Positions 55,877 to 62,821 of a DNA stretch of 64,000 bases are shown here, in pieces. The stretch covers positions 1 through 64,000 of the forward strand of contig JBKBKC010000011.1 of the NCBI GenBank assembly GCA_046294265.1, in the 5' to 3' direction. The DNA is from JBKBKC01 sp046294265 (GTDB lineage: Bacteria > Pseudomonadota > Alphaproteobacteria > Rhodobacterales > Rhodobacteraceae). The stretch's first letter is position 1; every line of letters starts with the position of its first letter. The notes beneath the pieces were generated by a model, which saw only the letters and a list, made by a program, of their open reading frames with translations, searched no databases and was not told where the DNA came from. The translations under genes and the position numbers were made by a program.

Positions 55877-56486
55877 TGGTTTTCTCCATCTTGCCAGCAT
55901 CGGGCGCAGCGGGCACCCATCCGTTCGCGCGCGCCGCGCGCAGCAGCTCGGGCGGGGTCGCCCTGAACCTGGTCGGATCGAACCGCGCCAGCGGCTCGGC
56001 CGCGCCGGTGTCGATTTCGTCGATGAAATTCAGCTCAAGCGCCTCTTCGGCGCTCAGCCATGTCTCGGCCTTCATCCAGGCCGCGATGCGCTCCACCGGG
56101 TGCCCCGTTGACCGGGCATAGGCGGCGGCATAGATGCCGGTGATCTTGTCCATGGCATCGGCGGCCGCGCGCATCGTGTCGGCCGTGCCCTCGATCCCGG
56201 CGTAGGGTTCATGGATCATCAGCGCCGCTGCTTCGTGCATTACGATGTGCCAGCCGCCCATCGCCGCCAGACTGGCCGCAGATGCGGCCATGCCGACGAT
56301 CAACACCGTCACATCGGACCCCCGCGCCTGCAGGGCCGCATAGATCGCCGCGCCCTCGGATGCCACACCGCCATAGCTGTTGATCACCACCCGCACCTTG
56401 CCGGTGTTCTCCGCCAGAAAGAGGGCCAGCGCCGAAGTCGTGTTGGCGGTAATGTCGCCCTCGATGCGGAACTCGGGCAGGGTCAA
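55866..56486 (-). CDS. ClpP-like head maturation protease
   Basis: A 206-residue protease of the Clp-type prohead family. The nucleophile Ser is in GMAASAASLAAMGG near residue 69 and the His in ALMIHEPYAG near residue 91; the INSYGGVASEGAAIY strand-turn precedes them, as in ClpP. It should process the scaffold or N-terminal part of the neighbouring capsid protein during head assembly. Its start overlaps the upstream gene by four bases (ATGA) and its end overlaps the capsid gene. Confidence 0.88.
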   Translation of the reverse strand: MTLPEFRIEGDITANTTSALALFLAENTGKVRVVINSYGGVASEGAAIYAALQARGSDVTVLIVGMAASAASLAAMGGWHIVMHEAAALMIHEPYAGIEGTADTMRAAADAMDKITGIYAAAYARSTGHPVERIAAWMKAETWLSAEEALELNFIDEIDTGAAEPLARFDPTRFRATPPELLRAARANGWVPAAPDAGKMEKTNAA

Positions 56487-57094
56487 TTTGCGCCCGCCGC
56501 TTTGGTAGGGTCAAAGTCGCGCGCCCATTCGGGATAGGTCGAACCTTTCCAGATGTGCGAAAAGTCTTTACCCTCCGGGATCCCCAGATCGTAGGCGCGG
56601 CGGCGCACTTGGTCCGCGATGCGGCTGGCGTTGACCATCACGATGCGGACCAGATCGCAATCGGCATAGTACTCGGCCATCATCCCGGCCGCGTGTGCCT
56701 CCACGTCGCACAGCCGCGCCGAAAAGTGGAAGTTGAAGCCGTTCGGGAACACCTCCGAACCGCCCTTCACGCGGACATGACAGATCACGGCCCAGAACTC
56801 GCCCGCCGATACCGGCAGGTTCAGCGGGTGGATCGTCATGTCCGGGTGCTGGCGGGCGTTCAAGCGGCCAGGAATGAACTGCGACACGCAAGAGGTTGCA
56901 CCATCCCGCGCATCCTTAAGGTCGATCCCGCCTTCATCGGCGAAAGCCAGCATCAACGAAAGTTCGAACGCCTCGTCGATCCCGTAGCCCTCATGAGGCA
57001 TCTTCTTGGGATAGGGCAATTGATCCCGCTGTGCCAACAAGTCGTGGCGGCGCGGGTCGATCCCGGCGCAGATAGCAAGAGCTTTGCGTTTCAT
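56483..57094 (-). CDS. element-encoded protein of unknown function
   Basis: A 203-residue soluble protein starting MKRKALAICAGIDPRRHD, with a good GGAGG site. Distinct segments are YGIDEAFELSLMLAFADEG, NLPVSAGEFWAVICHVRV and AYDLGIPEGKDFSHIWKGS. I recognise no family or catalytic motif. It is the first gene after a TTGACA-containing promoter region flanked by inverted repeats and overlaps the protease gene, so it is expressed with the head genes. A head- or satellite-specific accessory role is possible. Confidence 0.6.
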   Translation of the reverse strand: MKRKALAICAGIDPRRHDLLAQRDQLPYPKKMPHEGYGIDEAFELSLMLAFADEGGIDLKDARDGATSCVSQFIPGRLNARQHPDMTIHPLNLPVSAGEFWAVICHVRVKGGSEVFPNGFNFHFSARLCDVEAHAAGMMAEYYADCDLVRIVMVNASRIADQVRRRAYDLGIPEGKDFSHIWKGSTYPEWARDFDPTKAAGAN

Positions 57095-57120
57095 CTGAAA
57101 ACCTCCATCGTTTGATGCAG

Positions 57121-57172
57121 GTTCGTCGCGTGATGAATTTTTGTCAATGCGCAAAATCATCACGCGATGAAC
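57121..57172 (-). promoter_or_regulatory. 16-bp inverted repeat pair around a leftward TTGACA promoter
   Basis: GTTCGTCGCGTGATGA (57121-57136) and TCATCACGCGATGAAC (57157-57172) are inverted copies with one mismatch. Each half is itself nearly palindromic around TCATC...GATGA. A perfect -35 hexamer TTGACA for leftward transcription (plus-strand 57142-57147) lies between them. This fits an operator pair controlling the 57094-to-capsid operon. Confidence 0.6.
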
Positions 57173-57469
57173 TTATCGCCTAAGCCCAATCGCGTGCCCT
57201 AAAATCTCCCGGTTCTCGGCCTCCACCGCCCGGTTATGCATGTCGCTCAAAAGCGCACCCAGCGACTCGCGCACCCCGGCAATGCCGAAGATCAGCTTGA
57301 CATCGGACGGCCCTTGCAGCCCCTCGTGATCCCAGAGCTGCCGCTCGATCACCTCCAGCGCGGCCAGCAGGTTCAGGCCACGGTTCACGTCCCGCTCTAG
57401 ACGATCCGTCAGTGCGACCAGCTCGGACGGTTTGCGGTCGATCCCCTGCACGGTTGCCCGCGCGCTCAT
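57173..57469 (-). CDS. small element protein, unknown
   Basis: A 98-residue, largely helical protein (SELVALTDRLERDVNRGLN, LLAALEVIERQLWDHEG, ESLGALLSDMHNRAVEAEN). No motif known to me. It overlaps the preceding small gene by four bases (ATGA) and ends exactly at the inverted-repeat promoter that follows. Probably part of the early unit driven from the operator at 57740-57752. Confidence 0.6.
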   Translation of the reverse strand: MSARATVQGIDRKPSELVALTDRLERDVNRGLNLLAALEVIERQLWDHEGLQGPSDVKLIFGIAGVRESLGALLSDMHNRAVEAENREILGHAIGLRR

Positions 57470-57714
57470 TCTTCGGTCATCCGATGCGCCAGGGCGCGCG
57501 CGGTGTCCCGCGCGATTTCGACCATGGCGGTTGCCCGCATGGGGGCGTGGCCTGCGTTCATGTCATCGAACGCAGCATCCAGAAGCAGGGACAGGTTCAG
57601 CACCACGCCCTGCGCCTCGCGTAGAAGATCCTCGGCGTCGGTTTTCGGCGCATCGTTCCAGGTGTGCGCAGGCACATCAGGGTCGATCCCCGGCGAGGGG
57701 TTGTGATGGGTCAT
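57466..57714 (-). CDS. small element protein, unknown
   Basis: An 82-residue acidic protein (MTHHNPSPGIDPDVPAHTW, then helical LLREAQGVVLNLSLLLDAA and TARALAHRMTEE). The ATG has a GGAGAACACCG site. It is the first gene leftward from the divergent regulatory region shared with the XRE gene, so it would be the first target of that repressor. The open frame continues upstream through the operator, which excludes a longer start. Function unknown. Confidence 0.6.
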   Translation of the reverse strand: MTHHNPSPGIDPDVPAHTWNDAPKTDAEDLLREAQGVVLNLSLLLDAAFDDMNAGHAPMRATAMVEIARDTARALAHRMTEE

Positions 57715-57739
57715 CGGTGTTCTCCATTGCGAGGGTTTG

Positions 57740-57801
57740 ATAACGCGGTTATGTTTTTCACTTGGGGCTAGGCACGTCAAGCGAAAACATAACGGGGTTA
57801 T
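57740..57801. promoter_or_regulatory. paired operators ATAAC-N3-GTTAT between divergent XRE and early genes
   Basis: Perfect dyads at 57740-57752 (spacer GCG) and 57789-57801 (spacer GGG). Extended flanks are also alike: GAAAAACATAAC on the minus strand at the first and GAAAACATAAC on the plus strand at the second, so the two sites are inverted copies, one per promoter. The second ends two bases before the XRE start codon. Fits binding and autoregulation by the XRE protein. Confidence 0.75.
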
Positions 57802-57803
57802 AA

Positions 57804-58031
57804 ATGAACGCTGCCCAGTGCAGGATGGCAAGGGCCGCAACCGGCCTCGGGGTCCGGGAACTTGCCGCCCTTGCCGGTGTCGCTCAGGCAACCGTATCGC
57901 GCCTTGAACGTGGCGAAGAGCTGCGCGCGGGCACCGTGGCGACGATCCGCGCGGCGCTCGAGGCAGCCGGGGTGGTATTCCTGCCGGAAAACGGCAACGG
58001 CCCCGGCGTGGCACTGCGCAAGGCCCCCTAG
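57804..58031 (+). CDS. XRE-family repressor (Cro/CI-type HTH)
   Basis: A 75-residue protein consisting almost only of an HTH_3 domain: CRMARAATGLGVRELAALAGVAQATVSRLE (in parts, residues about 6-38) followed by GVVFLPENG, a C-terminal strand typical of short XRE regulators in alphaproteobacteria. It is the only rightward gene in the element, placed between two copies of a palindrome that is its likely target. Its last four bases overlap the end of the convergent small gene. It is probably the switch or immunity regulator. Confidence 0.85.
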   Translation: MNAAQCRMARAATGLGVRELAALAGVAQATVSRLERGEELRAGTVATIRAALEAAGVVFLPENGNGPGVALRKAP

Positions 58032-58354
58032 GCCCGCCCCATCGGCTGCGCGGCGGCCAGGGCGCGGGTGGCGGCCGTCCCGCCGCCGTCTTCTGCCTCG
58101 ATCAGCTGCGCCAGCAGCCGGAAATGCGCGGCCACCCCCGGCGGATCGAACACCGCCAGCAGCTCGCCCAGCAGCCGCCTATGCAGCTCCGACAGGGCGA
58201 AGGCGGGGGCGATGCCATCCACCGCCACCAAGGCCAGCACCGCCGCCTGCAGCTCGCGCTGGACGCGGCTTTCGGCAATCGCCCGCGGCAGGGCACCGAT
58301 CCCCGCCTCGGCGGCCTCGGCAAGCGCCGCCTCGATATCCACGGCGCGCTTCAT
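58028..58354 (-). CDS. small element protein after the tape measure, unknown
   Basis: A 108-residue helical, Ala/Leu-rich protein (VDIEAALAEAAEAGIGALP, LSELHRRLLGELLAVFDPP). It overlaps the tape-measure gene by four bases (ATGA) and the convergent XRE gene by four. No family is recognised. Its place directly after a tape measure suggests a tail-related or chaperone role, which is only an inference. Confidence 0.55.
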   Translation of the reverse strand: MKRAVDIEAALAEAAEAGIGALPRAIAESRVQRELQAAVLALVAVDGIAPAFALSELHRRLLGELLAVFDPPGVAAHFRLLAQLIEAEDGGGTAATRALAAAQPMGRA

Positions 58355-60006
58355 CGCCGCACCTTCGCGGGCCGCGCGCCGAATCGGCCCTGCGCGCTGT
58401 CCAGCTCGCCCCGCGTGGTCGCATCGCGGATCGTGACCACCATGAGCTCGCGCCCGTCCGGGCCGGTGCGTTCCTCCCGCTGCAGGTCCGGTGCGCCGCG
58501 CCCGCGCTGGTCGATGATGACGGTCTGCGCCCCCCCGCCCCCCGTCGCCGCCACGCCCAGCCTGCCGCCGATCCGGGTCAGGGGCATGATCGCCTCTGGC
58601 CCCGCCTCGCCCATCAGGCCCGTCGCGTGGCGCATGGGAAAGGTCGTTGGCCCCGTCACCACCCCGCCCCGCGCAAAGGCCACCACACGGCCCGCGTCGA
58701 AGGCGTTGCCGGTGGCATTGCCGACCAGCGGCACGAACCCGCCCGCGCCGAACACGCCGGGGGATACCCGCGCCAGCAGGTCGAACACCGACCGCTGCAG
58801 CGCCATGCTGGCCAGCTTTTTTCCCAGGCCTTCGATCACATCGCCCGCCTTGCCGCCGCCCTCGACGAGGGCATCGAAGAGGCTGGACAGCGAGGATTTG
58901 ACCGTGCTGCCCACCTCGGCCGCGAACTTGCCCGCGCTTTCGAAGTTTGCCTTCAACTCGACCGCGCGGCGGTTGTAGGTATCCTGGTCGATGGCGCCCG
59001 CGCGCAGCAGCTCGTTCAGCCGGGCCATTTCCTGCGCGTAGCGTTCGGCGGCCGTGCGCGTCTGGTCGAAGAGGCGCTTGCCCTCTTCCAGCAACTTGTT
59101 CTGCGCCGCCTGCCCCGCACCCCCGCCCGCGCCGCCCTTGCCGGGCTTGTCGCCGCTGCCTACGGTCAGGCCGCCCGCCGTGCGGAATTCGGTTTCCAGC
59201 GCGGCCTGCGCGCGGCGGATCGCAAGCTCGCGCTCGAACTCACGGCCGCGCAGCACGGCCATTTCCTGAACGGCCGCCGCGTTCTGCGCCATGAACCCAT
59301 CAAGGACGCTGTTGCGGCCAGGGCGGCGGCGAGCGGCAAAGCCGGTCGGATCGGGCAGGCCCTGATACCGAAGGCCCTGCCCGGATTGCAGCGCAACCTC
59401 GGACTCCTTGGCGAACTGCGCCTGTTGCTCGCGCAGCTTGATCCCGTCTTCGGTGCCCCGCGTCCGAAGGATTTGCAGCTCCAGCTCCAGAACCGACTTC
59501 CGGGCGAAGAACTCGCGCTTGGACGCTGCGACGACAGCCGTCGCGGCAGAGCTTGCAGCGCCGCCCTGGGCGGCCACCGCATCGCGGTATTCGCCCTGCA
59601 CCTTGCGCACCGCCTCCACCGCCGCGCTGACCTTCGCAATGGAACCGGGGGTCTTGTCGAACTCGGCCGCCATGTCGGCCACCGATTTGCGCCCCTGCAT
59701 CAGCTGCGACACCAACGCGGACGTGACCGCGACGGCCGCGGTGGCCGCAAGGGCCACGGGATTCATTGAGGCGGCCAAGCGCACCAGACCACCCGCCAGC
59801 CCCGCCGCCCCCGGCGTGGCCCCTGCCAGCCGCGCGGCCATCGTGGTGGCCTGTATCCCCACCGACTGCAGCGCAGGCGCGGCCGCCCGCGCTGACGCCG
59901 TGAGGCGGTTCATGGATTGCGTCCCTGCCTGCCCGGCCGCGTTCATCTCACTCCGAAACTGCGAACCGCCGACCACCGCCAGCCGCACTGAAACCTGATC
60001 AGTCAT
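58351..60006 (-). CDS. phage tail tape measure protein
   Basis: A 551-residue protein with the marks of tape measures: N-terminal VSVRLAVVGGSQFRSEMNAAG, a hydrophobic segment (ALAATAAVAVTSALVSQLM, about residues 85-105), long coiled-coil helices, a Gly-rich linker (GKGGAGGGAGQAAQ), and the C-terminal FARGGVVTGPTTFPM and LMGEAGPEAIMPL motifs found in lambda-like tape measures. It is short for the family (often 700-1500), which would mean a short tail if it sets length. No other tail gene is visible nearby. It follows the initiator gene across a 150-base gap (60007-60156) with no obvious gene. Confidence 0.85.
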   Translation of the reverse strand: MTDQVSVRLAVVGGSQFRSEMNAAGQAGTQSMNRLTASARAAAPALQSVGIQATTMAARLAGATPGAAGLAGGLVRLAASMNPVALAATAAVAVTSALVSQLMQGRKSVADMAAEFDKTPGSIAKVSAAVEAVRKVQGEYRDAVAAQGGAASSAATAVVAASKREFFARKSVLELELQILRTRGTEDGIKLREQQAQFAKESEVALQSGQGLRYQGLPDPTGFAARRRPGRNSVLDGFMAQNAAAVQEMAVLRGREFERELAIRRAQAALETEFRTAGGLTVGSGDKPGKGGAGGGAGQAAQNKLLEEGKRLFDQTRTAAERYAQEMARLNELLRAGAIDQDTYNRRAVELKANFESAGKFAAEVGSTVKSSLSSLFDALVEGGGKAGDVIEGLGKKLASMALQRSVFDLLARVSPGVFGAGGFVPLVGNATGNAFDAGRVVAFARGGVVTGPTTFPMRHATGLMGEAGPEAIMPLTRIGGRLGVAATGGGGAQTVIIDQRGRGAPDLQREERTGPDGRELMVVTIRDATTRGELDSAQGRFGARPAKVRR

Positions 60007-60156
60007 TTTTCTCGCCCTTTCTCCCGGTGTGTTCTCTGTTGCCCAATTCAATGTGCGCTGTTGCAGAAGTTGCAGCCTTAGCGATGCCTGCAACGGAAAA
60101 CCTCAAACGCCCTGCCCCACCGTATACGTTCGGCCTTGGAAGGACCCGCCGCCCCC

Positions 60157-61164
60157 TCACAGCCATATCCCGTGCCGGGCCAGGTCGGCCTTACCCGCCA
60201 AGCCAAGGCGGACAATCTCGGCTGCAACCCGTGGCGATATGGCCGACGTGGGCACATAGGAACCCGCCGCCATCTTCCCGGCCCAGAAACGCGCCAGGCG
60301 TTCCATGTCTTGGCCTTGAGAAACTCCATGCCCATCGGACTTGCCGAAGTCCTCCCAGCGCCTGTTGATCAGCCAGTTATCGGACTGGCACACATACATC
60401 GCGGCATTGCCTGCCTGTTCCGAGGCATACCGCTTGGCCGCGCTGATGATCAGACCGGGATCGGTGCCTTGGCTCACAGCCCCGGCGAATAGCTCCCGCG
60501 TTCGAACCCGGTTCCTCGGTCGTGGGTGCGCTGTCCAGAACTCATCGAACCGTGCATCGTGATTGTCGGCGCAAGCCGACGAACAAGGTTCACTTACTGG
60601 TTCTCTCTTACTGGTTCTATAGGGGGCCAGAATCTGGCCACGGACTTCGTGCGAAATCTGGCCACGGACTTCGCCCGAATCTGGCCTCGGATCGTGCTGT
60701 TTTTTGGCCTCGGAACCGTGGCCAGATTCCGGCCTCGGCTCGGCTGCGACAGCTAGTAGATCGGCAGACGGATCGAAGGGAAGACCGGGCTGCGCGTCGT
60801 CGCCGTCATCCGTAGCGAAGGCCCCCTCAGGCCCATCGCCGCCCACAGGCCCGCCGCCGCCTCCCGCCTCAGGGACGCCAGACCCGAAGTCACTTTCGAA
60901 GGCCAGGACATAGCGCGTCGTCATCTGCCGCCCGGTCTTGGCATCCTTGCGCGCCTCGCGCCGGATCAACCCGGCGGCCTCGAGCTTGTTCAGATGCGCC
61001 TTGACCGAAGCAGGCGACAACTCACAGTCGGCGGCCAGGCGCGCGACGGATGGAAAACACCCATAGTCAGGGTTGTGGCGGTCGGCCAGGTGCAGAAAAA
61101 GCAGCTTGGTTGCGGCCTTCATGCCCTTGCGCTGGATTGCCCATATGGTCGCGGCGTGGCTCAT
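60157..61164 (-). CDS. replication initiator-like protein (winged HTH, lambda O-type layout)
   Basis: A 335-residue protein. The N-terminus is a winged HTH (FPSVARLAADCELSPASVKA and LNKLEAAGLIRREARK, residues 38-75) of the helix_turn_helix_36 type. Residues 105-190 are a low-complexity linker, with two RGQI repeats encoded by the iterons described separately. The C-terminal domain (FDEFWTAHPRPRNRVRTREL and AMYVCQSDNWLINRRWEDF) is like the helicase-recruiting end of phage replisome organisers. The layout parallels lambda O. The start overlaps the right-end gene by four bases. Confidence 0.78.
   Translation of the reverse strand: MSHAATIWAIQRKGMKAATKLLFLHLADRHNPDYGCFPSVARLAADCELSPASVKAHLNKLEAAGLIRREARKDAKTGRQMTTRYVLAFESDFGSGVPEAGGGGGPVGGDGPEGAFATDDGDDAQPGLPFDPSADLLAVAAEPRPESGHGSEAKKQHDPRPDSGEVRGQISHEVRGQILAPYRTSKREPVSEPCSSACADNHDARFDEFWTAHPRPRNRVRTRELFAGAVSQGTDPGLIISAAKRYASEQAGNAAMYVCQSDNWLINRRWEDFGKSDGHGVSQGQDMERLARFWAGKMAAGSYVPTSAISPRVAAEIVRLGLAGKADLARHGIWL
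60631..60729. repeat. iterons inside the initiator gene, probable replication origin
   Basis: AATCTGGCCACGGACTTCG occurs exactly at 60631-60649 and 60655-60673. A diverged copy AATCTGGCCTCGGATCG is at 60678-60694, so the period is 23-24 bases. An inverted copy CCGTGGCCAGATTC lies at 60716-60729. A T-run (60699-60705 region) and two ACTGGTTCT repeats (60610-60617 and just upstream) flank the set. The arrangement resembles the lambda origin, which lies within gene O. Confidence 0.7.
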
Positions 61165-61328
61165 CGCGCCACCCCGCGCAGATCGCAGGGCAAGACGCGC
61201 AGCAGGAGTTTATCACGGTTGGAACCCGCCGCGCCAAGCCCTTGTTTCGTCAAGGGTGCCCCCATTGGAACTTCGGCGGTCAACCCGTTGGTATGGAAAA
61301 ATTCGCGGGCTTCTTCCGGGGTCGCCAT
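61161..61328 (-). CDS. 55-codon gene at the right end of the element, starting inside attR
   Basis: The reading MATPEEAREFFHTNGLTAEV ends RVLPCDLRGVAR; its TGA overlaps the initiator ATG by four bases. Three ATG codons in a row (61334, 61331, 61328) are possible. Only the last lies within the 17-base att core, so it is the one preserved in both integrated and circular forms. No clear ribosome binding site is seen in the integrated state. Function unknown; it may serve mainly to couple translation of the initiator. Confidence 0.5.
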   Translation of the reverse strand: MATPEEAREFFHTNGLTAEVPMGAPLTKQGLGAAGSNRDKLLLRVLPCDLRGVAR

Positions 61329-61329
61329 C
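61313..61329 (+). other. attR core
   Basis: Second copy of CTTCCGGGGTCGCCATC. It marks the right end of the element. Sequence beyond it (61330-61530) is host DNA without a visible gene and would have followed the tRNA before integration. Confidence 0.85.
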
Positions 61330-61530
61330 ATCATGCAGAAATCACGGCTTTTTTTGATGTTCCGATGATCCGGCTCCGTGGCGGCTTCCGGCAGGAACTG
61401 CCAATCGGTCCTGACAGGCGGATCGGGCAAAACGCCGCCCGCATCCTGCAATCCTTGGCCCATCCCCTGTGGCTGACTGGAGCGGGCGGTGCCAACCGGA
61501 CCGCTGACACCTGATCGGAAAGCTGAACCC

Positions 61531-62742
61531 ATGCGGATGATATCCCGCCTTGCCCGGACATCCCCCCTGGCCCTGCTGGCGCTGGCCCTTGCCGCGTCCG
61601 CCCCGGCCGAAGTCATCAACCGCGGCGTCGAAGGCGCCCCCCTGCACGAGGCGCGCCCGGCCCCCGCCTCGATCTTTCCCGACGAGCACATCATCGTCGC
61701 CCAACCCTCGCCGTCCGAGGTGAACCCGGCCTTCCTCGGCCCGGTCCTCCTGATGAAGTCGGCGCATGTCGACCTTGTGGCGGGCACCATGATCGTGCCC
61801 CTGCGCGAGGGGCAGATGGCCAGCGGCGAAAAGGCCTGGTCGGTGCTGACCGATGTTTCGGACGAGAACCTCGCGAACCTGCACGGCGTCAACTATTCGG
61901 CCAAGATGGCCTACGGCGTGACCGGCAATGCCGCGCGCCGCGCCAGGATCGAGAAGAACGGCACCTTCACCTTCGAGGCCGGAAAGGTCGATTTCAGCCC
62001 CGAACACAGCGTCACCCCCGGGGCCGCGCCCAACTTTTTCCCGCCGACAGCATTCCAGGCGGGGGCCGTGGGGGATGAGTTCTATTCGCCGCTGGTCGAA
62101 TTCGACAACGCCAAGAACGCGGTGTTCAACATGCCCATGGTGGCCTTCGACATCTCGGCCGAAGAATTGGATGCGATGTGCGACGGTGCGGTGGACAAGT
62201 CGAAGGTGCATGACAAGGTGGTGTCGATCTGCCCCCGCGACGGCACGGTGACCCTGCAGATGACGCTGGGATACACGTTCGGCAAGCCGATCTTCTACCT
62301 TTCGACCGAGGCGAATGACCCGCTGATCGCCACGCTGGAGGGCGGCATCTACACGCCTGCGCTGAACGACCTGCCCTTCGCGCTGGAGGATGCGGCACCC
62401 GGCGAGGCGGCGGAGCGTATCTATGTGTTCGCCAACGGACCCACAGGCGCGGATCACCCGTTCCGGCAGGGCGTCAACTCGGCGCTGTCGGATGGCGGGC
62501 ACGGGCCGCTGAACGTGCTCGGCGGCATTCCCACGATCAACCTGGACTACAGCCCGATCTGGCGGCTGTTCCCGGTTGTCTGGACCGAGACCGCCATCGC
62601 GGCAGGCTATCGCACCAAGCTGACCAATGCCATCGACATCGAGAATGCCGGGGCCAAGGGCATCGTCGAAAGCCTGGCTGGCGGCGCGCCCCGCGCGGTG
62701 GGGTTCCTCGTGAACTGCCCCGTCGTCTACCGGATCAACTGA
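61531..62742 (+). CDS. exported protein of unknown function
   Basis: A 403-residue protein with a Sec signal peptide (RLARTSPLALLALALAASAPA, cleavage near APA/EV). The mature part is rich in beta-type sequence, with segments HIIVAQPSPSEVNPAFLGP, SAKMAYGVTGNAARRAR, FFPPTAFQAGAVGDEFYSP and VNCPVVYRIN at the end; three Cys residues could form disulfides. I do not recognise the family. The ATG at 61531 is chosen because the signal peptide starts there; its ribosome binding site is weak. It precedes two other exported small proteins on the same strand. Confidence 0.7.
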   Translation: MRMISRLARTSPLALLALALAASAPAEVINRGVEGAPLHEARPAPASIFPDEHIIVAQPSPSEVNPAFLGPVLLMKSAHVDLVAGTMIVPLREGQMASGEKAWSVLTDVSDENLANLHGVNYSAKMAYGVTGNAARRARIEKNGTFTFEAGKVDFSPEHSVTPGAAPNFFPPTAFQAGAVGDEFYSPLVEFDNAKNAVFNMPMVAFDISAEELDAMCDGAVDKSKVHDKVVSICPRDGTVTLQMTLGYTFGKPIFYLSTEANDPLIATLEGGIYTPALNDLPFALEDAAPGEAAERIYVFANGPTGADHPFRQGVNSALSDGGHGPLNVLGGIPTINLDYSPIWRLFPVVWTETAIAAGYRTKLTNAIDIENAGAKGIVESLAGGAPRAVGFLVNCPVVYRIN

Positions 62743-62755
62743 TCCGGCCCGCCAA

Positions 62756-62785
62756 GCCCCCCGCGCTTGCCCGCGCGCGGGGGGC
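62756..62785 (+). terminator. perfect 11-bp GC hairpin
   Basis: GCCCCCCGCGC (62756-62766) pairs with GCGCGGGGGGC (62775-62785) over an 8-base loop, 13 bases after the stop of the 403-residue exported protein. No T-run. Probably a transcript end or 3' stabiliser between two exported-protein genes. Confidence 0.6.
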
Positions 62786-62821
62786 CGGCACCCTGCCTTT
62801 CCCCTGCAAAAGGACGCCCTC

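Larger units (their letters stand above)
52828..61329. mobile_element. 8.5-kb integrated phage-like element (candidate satellite) in tRNA-Arg
   Basis: Bounded by the 17-base direct repeat CTTCCGGGGTCGCCATC at 52828-52844 (tRNA 3' end) and 61313-61329. The circle would be 8485 bp. Gene order from the tRNA: integrase, AlpA-like, major capsid, ClpP-like head protease, unknown, two small unknowns, XRE regulator (opposite strand), small unknown, tape measure, HTH initiator, 55-codon gene at the right end. Nearly all genes overlap by four bases. No terminase, portal, tail tube, baseplate, tail fibre or lysis gene is visible. Both a reduced prophage and a helper-dependent satellite fit. Confidence 0.85.

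Noticed and set aside
61341..61530. Gene between attR and the exported protein
   Set aside because: The minus-strand frame through here is open only because of composition; no start site or similarity is seen.
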